Shown: positions 16,679-25,443 of the stretch, one piece after another
Numbering within the stretch: the first letter of the stretch is position 1
Layout: every line of letters begins with the position of its first letter
DNA from: Brevibacillus centrosporus
GTDB lineage: Bacteria > Bacillota > Bacilli > Brevibacillales > Brevibacillaceae
Reading direction: 5' to 3'
Length of the DNA: 64,000 nt
Assembly: GCF_003710815.1 (NCBI RefSeq)
Contig: NZ_RHHP01000045.1
Location: 38,640 to 102,639 of the forward strand
Notes under the pieces: generated by a model
The model's input: only the letters and a program-made list of their open reading frames with translations
Database searches by the model: none
What the model was told of the DNA's origin: nothing
Made by a program: the position numbers and the translations under genes

Positions 16679-18265
16679 ATGACGAAGAGAAAAACCTATA
16701 CTCTCCGATTTATTCTTGAATTGCTAGTCTTGTTTTCCGTTCTCCTCACTGTCTTGATTGGTGTCATTTCCTCTATTCGCGTCAATACAGCCTCACTTAC
16801 CGCCAACTTTTTGGAAAACAACTTCCACTATGCCAGAAAGCTAGCGAGCAACACCACAGAAGTATTGTACGGCATGCAAAACGCAATGGACTCTTTGGCT
16901 TTACGCAGCTCAAGACAACCCATTCCCCCAGCCGAGCTGCAGGACTGGTTTGCGGCAAACAAGAATTTTTTTTACTCCATTTTGATAGCGGATGCCCAAG
17001 GAACCATACGCCAGATTGTCCCCATGGTGGAAGGAGCTGAACCAGGTACGAAGCTCACTTCTCCTGCAGCCAAACAAGCGATCTTACTGAAGAAACATTT
17101 GATCTCCAAACCTTATGTCGGCGTCACCGGCAGACTGATTCTCTTGGTATCAGCCCCCCTCTTCGATCATCAGGGACAATACAAAGGCTTTGTCGGAGGA
17201 ACCATCTACCTCGAGGATTCCAATGTGTTGAACCGAATGCTGAAAGAGCATTTTTACGGCGACGGCTCATACGTGTACGTCGTGGATGAGGATGGCCGCT
17301 TGATCTTCCATCCAGTGCAAGCGCGACTAGGCGAGTCCGTCGCGATGAACCCGGCGATTCAAAAAGCACTGGCGAGAGAAAATGGTTCTGCTGAAGTCGT
17401 CAACAGCAAAGGGGATTCTTTCTTTGCAGGTTATGCCTATGAACCCATTACCGGATGGGGGATCGTATCGCAAACGCCGACCTCCCGCGTAAATGAATCC
17501 AACCTGCAGCTTCTCAAAAGCTTGCTAGCAACAGCGCTGCCTTTCCTTTTAATCATTATCGGAATCGTCTGGCTGCTCGCCAAAAATATCAGCAACTCGT
17601 TATCCAGGCTGGCTCATTTTTCCGGGGGAACGGTAAAAACGGGAAGGAAGGGTACCGAGATCCCGATGACTACTTCCAAGATTTACGAAGTGCAAAAGCT
17701 GTACCAGAGCACACGAATGGCCATGCGACTTGTAAACAAGCGGCTAATCAAGCTGCAGACCGAGGTCAGAATCGATGGATTGACCAGGCTGTACAATCGA
17801 AAGATGTTTGATTACACCCTCCAGGATCACATCAAGAACAAGACTCCCTTTTCATTGGTCATGCTGGATATCGATCATTTCAAGAAAATAAACGATACCT
17901 ATGGACATGTCATGGGTGATGAAGTGCTCAAGCTCGTCTCCAAAACGATGCTGGAGCAAACTCGGGAGGATGACCTCTGCTTTCGCTACGGGGGCGAGGA
18001 ATTTGCAATCTTGATCCTCGACGCCAATCAAAAATTGGCTTATCACATCGCGGAGCGTCTCCGCTACGCTGTTGCTGCGTTGGAAAATCCGACGACATCC
18101 ACGATTACCATCTCGCTGGGGATCGCGAGCTTTCCGCTGGATGGGAGCAAGCCGATCCAGCTTGTCACATCTGCAGATCAAGCGCTCTACCTTTCGAAGC
18201 AGCAGGGAAGAAACCAGACGACCTTGTTTACGTCTGCGCGGCACGATGTCGAAGCCTTACCTTGA
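16679..18265 (+). CDS. Membrane diguanylate cyclase with extracellular Cache-type sensor
   Basis: 528 residues from the ATG at 16679 (AAAGGTG upstream). Membrane helices near 13-35 and 280-300 flank a dCache-like extracellular domain (LISKPYVGVTGRLILLVSAP, later GYAYEPITGWGIV). The C-terminal GGDEF domain has DIDHFKKINDTYGH and an intact GGEEF active site. Five residues before it stands REDD, the RxxD inhibitory site, so product feedback is expected. It makes cyclic di-GMP from GTP in response to an external signal. It is monocistronic. Confidence 0.92.
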   Translation: MTKRKTYTLRFILELLVLFSVLLTVLIGVISSIRVNTASLTANFLENNFHYARKLASNTTEVLYGMQNAMDSLALRSSRQPIPPAELQDWFAANKNFFYSILIADAQGTIRQIVPMVEGAEPGTKLTSPAAKQAILLKKHLISKPYVGVTGRLILLVSAPLFDHQGQYKGFVGGTIYLEDSNVLNRMLKEHFYGDGSYVYVVDEDGRLIFHPVQARLGESVAMNPAIQKALARENGSAEVVNSKGDSFFAGYAYEPITGWGIVSQTPTSRVNESNLQLLKSLLATALPFLLIIIGIVWLLAKNISNSLSRLAHFSGGTVKTGRKGTEIPMTTSKIYEVQKLYQSTRMAMRLVNKRLIKLQTEVRIDGLTRLYNRKMFDYTLQDHIKNKTPFSLVMLDIDHFKKINDTYGHVMGDEVLKLVSKTMLEQTREDDLCFRYGGEEFAILILDANQKLAYHIAERLRYAVAALENPTTSTITISLGIASFPLDGSKPIQLVTSADQALYLSKQQGRNQTTLFTSARHDVEALP

Positions 18266-18277
18266 CGCCCTCCCTCA

Positions 18278-18312
18278 AAAAAAGAGACTCGGGCACCATT
18301 CACCCAGTCTCT
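18278..18312 (+). terminator. Terminator-like hairpin after the diguanylate cyclase gene
   Basis: AGAGACTCGGG pairs with CCCAGTCTCT, with one bulge. The following bases are only moderately T-rich (CCTTTTATG). Confidence 0.5.
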
Positions 18313-18343
18313 CTCCCATCCTTTTATGACCACTCGATCCCCT

Positions 18344-19215
18344 CTATTGCTTGTATCGTCTCGCTGTACTTCCATAAAAAAGACCTCGGCGCCATTCAGA
18401 GCTTGCTATGCTGCTGATGTCGGACAACGCCGTATAAATAATGGCGGCAATCCCAAAGAACAATTTGCTGAAAGTCACATTCAGGCTGATCGTAGACGGG
18501 GTTACCCCGAACTCTTCCGAGAGGTTGGGGGTAAAAATGCTGCTTGCTGGCAAAGCCAAACAAGGCGGTCCGATTCTTTGCTCATTCGAAGCTCCAATCC
18601 AGAGATCGATAAACCTGCCACGACATTGCCCGTATAATCTTGTATGGGCACGGCAATTCCCATGCCGCCCAACGAAAAATCATTCGCGGATATGGAATAG
18701 CCTTGCTCCCGAATCACAGCCAGCTCCCGCAATAGCTCGTCCGGATCGCATACGGTGTATTTCGTATAGCTCTGCAGTCCGTTGGCAATAATTTGCCGGA
18801 TGCTATCCTCTGGCAGATAGGCCATTAATATTTTCGTAGTCGCTCCCGCATGAAGCGGCACTCTTTTTCCCATCGGAGACGTATAGCGAACGCTTTGGGA
18901 AGACTCCACTTTTTCTATGCAGATGCCTTCCAAATGGTCTACAATCTTAAGCATGACTGTCTCATTCGTCTGCTCGCACAGCTCTTCCATGATTGGTTTT
19001 GCGATTGAACGGAGGTTCATTTGATTGGCGACGATCATCCCTAATTCAAACAGCTTGATCCCCAGTGCGTACTTCTGATTGACAGGATTTTGTTTGACAA
19101 AGCCGCGATTTTCCAACGTGACCAACGCCCTGTGCGTCACACTCTTGTACACCTGCAAATGCTCGCTCAGCTAAGATACGCCCCACTCCGGCTTGTTTTC
19201 CAAACTCACACCTCT
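18344..19215 (-). pseudogene. Broken IclR-family regulator joined to the N-terminus of an MFS transporter
   Basis: From a GTG at about 19215 (GAGG upstream) the frame reads VSLENKPEWGVS, hits TAG at about 19171, then continues with LSEHLQVYKSVTHRALVTLE, the IclR helix-turn-helix. The effector domain follows (LGIKLFELG, then YTSPMGKRVPLHAGATTKIL) but its last residues are replaced after about 18560. There another frame begins (MALPASSIFTPNLSEEFGVT, then LFFGIAAIIYTALSD), which matches the first helix and motif A region of DHA2-type MFS drug transporters, and stops at 18344. I infer a nonsense codon plus a deletion that fused an iclR gene to a lost MFS gene. A shortened IclR effector domain could still be translated from 19158. 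Confidence 0.72.
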
Positions 19216-19306
19216 TGTCCTCTAAATAAGAACGGCGTTCTCTTTTTTGTTTTTTTAAAATTACAACTTATCTTTGATAGGCTGTGAATCTATTTTGGAT
19301 CGGCAT

Positions 19307-19350
19307 AAGAAAAATCTCCATGCGTCCTCCGAGGTTCGGCATGGAGATCG
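19307..19350 (-). terminator. Intrinsic terminator after the 57-residue protein gene
   Basis: On the minus strand ATCTCCATGC and GCATGGAGAT form a ten-base-pair stem followed by TTTTTC. Confidence 0.8.
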
Positions 19351-19395
19351 GTTTCAGATGATTTGCGCTAGACTAACTAGAGACAGTCCTTTTTT

Positions 19396-19569
19396 CTATA
19401 GGTTCTCCGCACTCTTCAAAGCGTGCTCCCAGCTCGGGAAATAGAACAATGCGTTTCTCATTAGCTCGGGATCCGTTTGCTTTACTTGCTTTTTGCTGAC
19501 CGACCCTCCATTGCTCTGGATCGATTTGATTCTGTTAATGACCTCATCTGCTCCAAAAGTAGCTTCCAT
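19396..19569 (-). CDS. 57-residue protein resembling a single homing-endonuclease-associated repeat
   Basis: ATG at 19569 has AAAGGAG upstream, and the frame ends in TAG at 19396. The sequence (DEVINRIKSIQSNGGSVSKK, then DPELMRNALFYFPSWEHALK) has the helix-[FY]xSW-xxALxxAE pattern of the HNH-associated repeat seen in DNA-binding proteins. It has its own terminator. A role in nucleic-acid binding is an inference from this short pattern; otherwise it is a conserved-looking small protein of unknown function. Confidence 0.7.
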   Translation of the reverse strand: MEATFGADEVINRIKSIQSNGGSVSKKQVKQTDPELMRNALFYFPSWEHALKSAENL

Positions 19570-19793
19570 ATGCAAACACTCCTTTCAGACTTGAAATTCA
19601 CTTCTATTGTGGACAAGCAGGATTTGATCCATACGAATTTTTCAATCTTTTTCGCAACGTCTGTCTAAAATACTAACTTTAGATAGCTTACAAAAGTGAT
19701 ATAACTATGCTATTTTACTGGGGTGTCATCAAAAGAAACGAATTCAACTGCATAAGCCCTGCTCCAAGCGGATCGACGGGCGGGAGGCAAAAT

Positions 19794-22403
19794 ATGGCAT
19801 CGTTACAAAAAATCGGAATGTTTAAGCAATTATCCAATATAGAATTGGCCAAGCTGCTCGGGAAATTGGATCGACGTACAGTAAAAGTGGGCACGGTGCT
19901 GTTTCGCCAGGGCGATCCCGGTGACAGCCTCTACGTCATCAAGCACGGAAAGCTGGAGCTATACGTCGACGCTACGTCTGGGAGATCTCCTCAAATGATC
20001 TCTGTCCTCGGTGAAGGCGACACGCTCGGAGAAATGGCGATGCTGACGGGGGAGGCTCGATCAGCTACAGCGATCGCAGCTACGGATGCGGAGCTGTACA
20101 TCATTGAACGGGAGACCTTTGAGGCTCTCGTGGAAGATTTGCCCTCCCTCTCTACCTATTTCATCCGACTGCTGTCACGGCGATTGACGACGACCAACGA
20201 GCAGCTGATGACGAACAAGGAATTGACCTCCCAAGCGATCGCAAAGGAACTGGATGACTTCCCATCTGCGCTCGTAGACCTGCTGCTGTGCTGCTCCCCT
20301 TTTCCGAGGATCAGCAGCAGGTGGCTGGCAAAGCAATTAGGAATAGACATGAAAGAAGCGCTCGAGAATGAGCCAAAGATAAGGCGGTTCATCGAGGAAG
20401 TCGATACGTCACCTGGGTGGTATTCGCTCGTACCAGATACCCGTCAAGTGATGGCTGAAATTGCCACGATACGGTATGGACATGAAGAAATCCTCGAGCA
20501 GATGTCCGAGATGCTTGATTACTATGAAGCAGCACAAGAGTGGGAAGCGGCCGTCGAGCTGTTGGGTCTGTCCGGACGTTGGTCGGAAGCACTCGAGATT
20601 GTCGATCGCGTGAAATCATCGCTCGATGCTGACAGCCATATTCGTTTGTACAAATGGCTGGATGCCTGCCCACCTGAGTATATCGTCAGCCGATTTGAAC
20701 GTTTGTCGTACTGGATCACGCGCGTGGAACCGCATGCCGGGATGGCGCTTCTGGATCGCGCATGGAGCGAGCACGGCGAGCACTATACGGATGAACAATG
20801 GATCGCTACTTATGAATGGGCTGCGCACATCCAGGCTCAACTAGGCAGACACCAGCAATCCATGGAATATTTGACTCTGGCAGAAGCCAAAAAATCGGGC
20901 ACAGGAAGCAGCAGTTGGGAGAGAGCTCCTGGATCTCAGCTGGTTCAACAGCAATTGGCGAGAGGACAAATTCGTAGGCTGGCCGGCAGTGCGGGCGGAC
21001 TTTTTCAACGCAGCCCTCTTGGCGTATGGATAGCAGCCGTCCTTGTATTGGTCAGTTTGGCGTGCTTTCATTATGTCGATCCATTCGGTGGACTGTCCCG
21101 ATCAGCTATGGATTTCATCGGAATCGGGATCGCTGCTGTCATTCTCTGGATTGTCAATGTCATTCCCGACTACATCGTCGGACTGGGCATGGTGATGGCG
21201 TGGGTGATGGGAGGGGTGGTTAGTCCCGAGGTAGCATTATCCGGCTTTGCCTCTACCACCTGGCTCTACATGATCTTCATCATGGCATTCATCGCAGCCA
21301 TCACTCGCTCGGGGATCTTGTTTCGGGTGTCCCTCAATGCTTTGAAACGCTTTCCGCGACACTATCGAGGACAGCTGTGGGGAGTCGTTGCCGGTGGTAT
21401 TTTGCTCAATCCGCTCATCCCTTCCTCTTCTGCCAAAGTATCGCTGGGTGTTCCCTTGGCCCGCACTTTGTCCGAATCCATGGGCTTTTCCAGCAACAGC
21501 CGTGGCGCAGCAGGCTTGGGACTTGCCTCCATGATTTTTTATGGCTTTACCGCACCTTTTGTTCTGACCGGATCCTATACCAACATGATGGCGTACGGCC
21601 TGGCTTCCATCGGCGTTCCCATCAACTGGCTCCAATGGTTCGTCTATGCCCTTCCGGCGTTCCTCGTTTTTGCAGCGGTCATGCTTGTGGTCCTGCATTT
21701 CATGTTCCGCGACGTACGCCAGGTCAGAACGATCTCTGACGATGTGCTAGACGAGCAGCTGCGCTTGCTTGGTCCATGGACGAGGACGGAGCGCATCGCC
21801 GTCATAACCACTCTCGCCAGTATCACGTTGCTCGTTCTTCAACCCTTGCACGGCATCGACAGCGCATGGGTCATGCTCATCGGCTTTGCCCCTCTCGTCG
21901 TGAGCGGCACGCTTGATCGACAAGCGGTGTCTACAGGCATTGACTGGACATTCCTGCTGTTTCTCGGCGTAGCGTTCAGCTTTGCAGGAGCCACGCAAGA
22001 GCTGGGGATCACAGATGCCCTATCCGCTTTCCTGGGAAATCACATGGCCCTGTTTCTTTCCAGTCCCGCCCTGCTCCTTTCCGTTGTCATTCTCATATCC
22101 TTTCTAGTGACACTGGTCATCCGGGACGATCCAGCCGTGATTTTGCTCGTGACAGCTCTGATGCCGCTTGCCCAGCAGGCAGGTATTCATCCTTGGATTT
22201 TTGTTTTCGTTATCTTGCTTGCTACTGATCCTTTCTTTTTCGCCTATCAGTCTCCCACTTATTTGACTGCCTACTACAGTTCAGAAGGGAAGGCTTTTAC
22301 TCATCGGCAGGGACAGCAAATCGCACTTGTTTATGCGGCCGCCGTCATTTTGGCCGTTATCTTGTGTGTTCCCTACTGGAGATGGATCGGCCTTATTTCC
22401 TAA
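19794..22403 (+). CDS. Cyclic-nucleotide-binding domain fused to an SLC13/DASS-type permease
   Basis: 869 residues from the ATG at 19794, placed six bases after GGGAGG; an upstream open frame to 19707 is probably untranslated. Residues about 8-125 form a cNMP-binding domain with LGEMAMLTGEARSAT, which keeps the Glu and Arg that hold the cyclic phosphate. A helical region of about 270 residues follows. From about residue 405 there are 10-12 membrane helices of the SLC13/ArsB type, with NPLIPSSSAKVSLG and DDPAVILLVTALMPLA. I infer an anion or dicarboxylate transporter gated by cAMP. It heads an island that also encodes a Crp/Fnr protein and an adenylate cyclase. Confidence 0.85.
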   Translation: MASLQKIGMFKQLSNIELAKLLGKLDRRTVKVGTVLFRQGDPGDSLYVIKHGKLELYVDATSGRSPQMISVLGEGDTLGEMAMLTGEARSATAIAATDAELYIIERETFEALVEDLPSLSTYFIRLLSRRLTTTNEQLMTNKELTSQAIAKELDDFPSALVDLLLCCSPFPRISSRWLAKQLGIDMKEALENEPKIRRFIEEVDTSPGWYSLVPDTRQVMAEIATIRYGHEEILEQMSEMLDYYEAAQEWEAAVELLGLSGRWSEALEIVDRVKSSLDADSHIRLYKWLDACPPEYIVSRFERLSYWITRVEPHAGMALLDRAWSEHGEHYTDEQWIATYEWAAHIQAQLGRHQQSMEYLTLAEAKKSGTGSSSWERAPGSQLVQQQLARGQIRRLAGSAGGLFQRSPLGVWIAAVLVLVSLACFHYVDPFGGLSRSAMDFIGIGIAAVILWIVNVIPDYIVGLGMVMAWVMGGVVSPEVALSGFASTTWLYMIFIMAFIAAITRSGILFRVSLNALKRFPRHYRGQLWGVVAGGILLNPLIPSSSAKVSLGVPLARTLSESMGFSSNSRGAAGLGLASMIFYGFTAPFVLTGSYTNMMAYGLASIGVPINWLQWFVYALPAFLVFAAVMLVVLHFMFRDVRQVRTISDDVLDEQLRLLGPWTRTERIAVITTLASITLLVLQPLHGIDSAWVMLIGFAPLVVSGTLDRQAVSTGIDWTFLLFLGVAFSFAGATQELGITDALSAFLGNHMALFLSSPALLLSVVILISFLVTLVIRDDPAVILLVTALMPLAQQAGIHPWIFVFVILLATDPFFFAYQSPTYLTAYYSSEGKAFTHRQGQQIALVYAAAVILAVILCVPYWRWIGLIS

Positions 22404-22554
22404 TTCTCTTTTCGCTTTTGTGAATGCCGCCACATTTTTTTCTAGGAAAACCGTGTAAACTGTAGTCGGCATGCTACTATGGGATCAGATGGACCCTTCC
22501 GCTTTTCTTGGAAGGGACTCTCTTTTTCCCCAAATGGGAGGAGTTCAGTCAGCC

Positions 22555-22914
22555 GTGAATCATTTTAGTGCATTTGACATTCTCTTGATCGCACATCTCA
22601 TTGGAGATTTTCTGCTGCAAACAGAATGGATGGCCAAGTACAAAGCCGACCGCTGGATTCCTTTACTGGCCCACTGTCTTGTCTACACCTTCTCTGTTTC
22701 CTTGCTCGCCTATCTGTTTGTTCCTGGCGGGCTGTCCTTGTGGGCGATCGTACTCGTTTTTGTTTCCCACGTGATACTCGATCGCCGCAGCTTTGTGTAC
22801 TACTGGTATCGCAAAGTCATGCAAGTAACCGATGACCGAAGCAAATGGCTGATGATCATCTGCGATCAAGTATTCCATCTCATCATCTTGGGGGTGGCAT
22901 TGGCGATCAGCTGA
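22555..22914 (+). CDS. DUF3307 family membrane protein
   Basis: 119 residues from GTG at 22555, chosen because GGGAGGAG lies 11 bases upstream; an ATG-started frame from 22471 is longer by 28 doubtful residues. The IAHLIGDFLLQTEWMAKYK motif followed by LLAHCLVYT is the signature of DUF3307. Three or four membrane helices follow, and SHVILDRRSF is also typical. Function is unknown. It lies directly before the crp-like gene and is likely co-transcribed with it. Confidence 0.8.
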   Translation: MNHFSAFDILLIAHLIGDFLLQTEWMAKYKADRWIPLLAHCLVYTFSVSLLAYLFVPGGLSLWAIVLVFVSHVILDRRSFVYYWYRKVMQVTDDRSKWLMIICDQVFHLIILGVALAIS

Positions 22915-22937
22915 AAAAGGAGTTGTTTCGTCTACTC

Positions 22938-23621
22938 ATGAATACTTCGCATTTCCTTCGCAATTTTCCCTTTTTTCAAGATTTGGAGGAAGATGATCTG
23001 GACAAGCTTTCTCCCCTTTTTTTGACTCGTACTTATGAGAAGGGAACAGACGTCTTCCGAGAAGGCGAGCCCGGTGATGAGCTTTACATCATTCAAAGCG
23101 GCATCGTCAAAATCTATCGGGATGACGGAGTCAGAGACGTCATTCTGGCCATTTTCCGTGATGATGATTTTTTTGGAGAAATGGCGCTATTGGAAAACGA
23201 GCAGGTACGCTCCGCTTCCGCCCAGACGCTGGAAAAAACGACGCTGTATGTCCTGAAACGCCGCGATTTTGTCTCATTGGTCTATCAGAACCCGATGATC
23301 TCTCTGCGTATTTTGCAAACGGCCCTTGACCGCTTGCGCAAGACGAACGAGATGACGATGGATCTGACCATGCGCGATGCCCGTACTCGCATTGTAAAGA
23401 TGCTGCTGCGACTGACAGATAAGCATGGCATCTTTCAGAAAACGGGCGTTCTGATTGATCTGAAGCTGACTCATCAACAAATCGCCGATATGACAGGCAC
23501 AGTACGCGAGACAGTAACCAAGGTATTGCTTGAGTTGCAAAATCAGCAAGTCATTCTGGTCAAGAAAAAGAAAATCTACATCTGCAATCTCGCAGAGTTC
23601 GAACGGTTGGTAGAGGCATAA
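22938..23621 (+). CDS. Crp/Fnr-family transcriptional regulator
   Basis: 227 residues from the ATG at 22938; the AAAAAGGAG upstream is about 15 bases away, so the start is moderately sure. The effector domain has FFGEMALLENEQVRSAS, keeping the Glu and Arg that contact cAMP in Crp. A long dimer helix and an HTH_Crp domain follow (THQQIADMTGTVRETVTKVL). No Cys cluster for an Fnr iron-sulfur centre is visible. Its stop TAA directly abuts the ATG of the adenylate cyclase gene, making cAMP the likely ligand. Confidence 0.9.
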   Translation: MNTSHFLRNFPFFQDLEEDDLDKLSPLFLTRTYEKGTDVFREGEPGDELYIIQSGIVKIYRDDGVRDVILAIFRDDDFFGEMALLENEQVRSASAQTLEKTTLYVLKRRDFVSLVYQNPMISLRILQTALDRLRKTNEMTMDLTMRDARTRIVKMLLRLTDKHGIFQKTGVLIDLKLTHQQIADMTGTVRETVTKVLLELQNQQVILVKKKKIYICNLAEFERLVEA

Positions 23622-25424
23622 ATGAAAAAGACCATCTGGAAGCTCTCCTTCGCCTTAAATTTGCTGGTAGTGCTGCTCTGCGTCGCTCTTTTTTGGGGAG
23701 ATGCGTTAGATAAGCTGCATTACGCTGTCTACGATTACGACATGAAACAAAGTATGACCCACGCTCCCCATGAAGACATCATCGTAATCGACATTGATCA
23801 AGAGTCCCTTGATCTGATCGGAACGTTCCCTTGGCCTCGCGATACCTACATCCCTCTATTAGAAGCTCTGGCAGAGGCAAAGGTCGTTGGATTTGACATC
23901 ACCTTTACCACTAAAAGCGAAGACCCGGCAATCGATGAAGCATTTGCTGCCGAGCTGGCCAAGCATGACAACATCATCATTCCATCGGTAGTCGAGCTGG
24001 AAAGCTTTTTCCGCAAAGAAACGACGGTCATCAAAGATCAGCTCATCAAAGGTCAAGCGCTGATCAAACCGATACCGGAAATTGCTTCGGCAGCCAAGAC
24101 TGCGCATATCAATGCAGCACTTGATGAGGACGGCGTGATCCGGCGCACATGGCTCATGCTCGATTCGCCTGAAGGCAAAATACCTTCTCTGGCCTACCAA
24201 ATGGCGGAAATGTATGGTGCAGACGTCAAGCATTATTTGACGGATCACCCGCAGACAGAGCTGCCCATCAAGTTTGACGGCTCCACCAAGGATTTCATGA
24301 ACATTCCGTTTTACATGGTGCTCAGCGGCGAGGTCCCGCCTGAAACGTTCAAGGACCGGATCGTTCTGATCGGCAATGCGGCTGCAGGGGATGATGCCCA
24401 TCCGACACCGATCGATAACCATATGTATCTCGTCTATGCACACGCCAATATCATCAACCAGCTGCTGCACGATCAAACGATCACGATCGCAAACGATGGT
24501 CTCATCCTCCTGCTGATGCTACTCGTGCTTCTCCTTACTGTCTGGTTTACGTGGCGCAAAAAGCCGCCATACAGCATCGGCATGGTCATTGCTGTTTCGT
24601 TTCTTTTGCTCTATGGGCAGTGGCTTTTGTTTGATACCAAGCTGGTTTACCTTTCGCCCGTCCTTCCGCTCGTCACCTTGTTTGCTGCTTTCTTTGTCAA
24701 CATCGCAGCCAAGACATATATGGAAACGCGGCAGAAGCAGTTTATCACCCGCCAGTTCGGGCGCTACATCTCACCGGAGCTAGTCCGCGAGATCGCCAAG
24801 CGCGAAGTTGAGCTGCCCCTCGGTGGTGTGAACAAGGAGCTCTCGATTCTCTTCCTGGACATTCGCGGGTTCACTCCTCTCTCGGAGAAGCTGCGGCCGG
24901 AAGAAATCGTCGACTTTCTGAACCGGATGTTTGACATGATCACCACGCAGGTCCTACATAATCACGGTACGATCGATAAATTCATTGGAGATGCAGCGAT
25001 GGTCCTGTTTAACGCACCTCTCGACGTCCCCCATCACGAGTATTACGCGGTGAAGACGGCATATGACATCCAGCAGGGCATGGAGCAGGTACGCAGGGAG
25101 ATCTGGGAAAAGTATCAGGTCGAAGTCAGCATTGGCATTGGTATCAATACGGGTGAGGTAGTCGTCGGCAACATCGGTTCCTACCTGCGCGTGGACTATA
25201 CAGCCATCGGCGATCACGTCAATACAGCAGCGCGCATCGAGTCAAACGCCGCCGCCAATCAGATATTAGTGTCAGAAGCGACCTATGAGCGGACGCGGTC
25301 ATATTTCCGCTATGCGTCTATCGGCGAGAAGCGGATGAAAGGAAAGGCAACAAGCGTCAATTTGTTTGAAGTGACTGGTTTCATAGGAGCACCGGACGAA
25401 GTGCATGTGTCCGCGAGATTGTAA
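23622..25424 (+). CDS. Membrane-bound class III adenylate cyclase with CHASE2 sensor
   Basis: 600 residues. An N-terminal helix (8-27), then a CHASE2 domain (about 40-280, with HEDIIVIDIDQESLDLIGTF and FPWPRDTYIPLLEAL) faces the outside. Three membrane helices (about 285-360) lead to a cyclase domain. That domain has FLDIRGFTPLSE (metal Asp), DKFIGDAAM (second metal Asp and the purine-selecting Lys), DYTAIGDHVNTAARIES (the Thr/Asn/Arg set of class IIIb adenylate cyclases). It converts ATP to cAMP on an external signal. The ATG follows the crp stop without a gap, so the sensor, messenger and receptor are co-translated. Confidence 0.92.
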   Translation: MKKTIWKLSFALNLLVVLLCVALFWGDALDKLHYAVYDYDMKQSMTHAPHEDIIVIDIDQESLDLIGTFPWPRDTYIPLLEALAEAKVVGFDITFTTKSEDPAIDEAFAAELAKHDNIIIPSVVELESFFRKETTVIKDQLIKGQALIKPIPEIASAAKTAHINAALDEDGVIRRTWLMLDSPEGKIPSLAYQMAEMYGADVKHYLTDHPQTELPIKFDGSTKDFMNIPFYMVLSGEVPPETFKDRIVLIGNAAAGDDAHPTPIDNHMYLVYAHANIINQLLHDQTITIANDGLILLLMLLVLLLTVWFTWRKKPPYSIGMVIAVSFLLLYGQWLLFDTKLVYLSPVLPLVTLFAAFFVNIAAKTYMETRQKQFITRQFGRYISPELVREIAKREVELPLGGVNKELSILFLDIRGFTPLSEKLRPEEIVDFLNRMFDMITTQVLHNHGTIDKFIGDAAMVLFNAPLDVPHHEYYAVKTAYDIQQGMEQVRREIWEKYQVEVSIGIGINTGEVVVGNIGSYLRVDYTAIGDHVNTAARIESNAAANQILVSEATYERTRSYFRYASIGEKRMKGKATSVNLFEVTGFIGAPDEVHVSARL

Positions 25425-25443
25425 AAGGGGAGGGAATCCGGAA

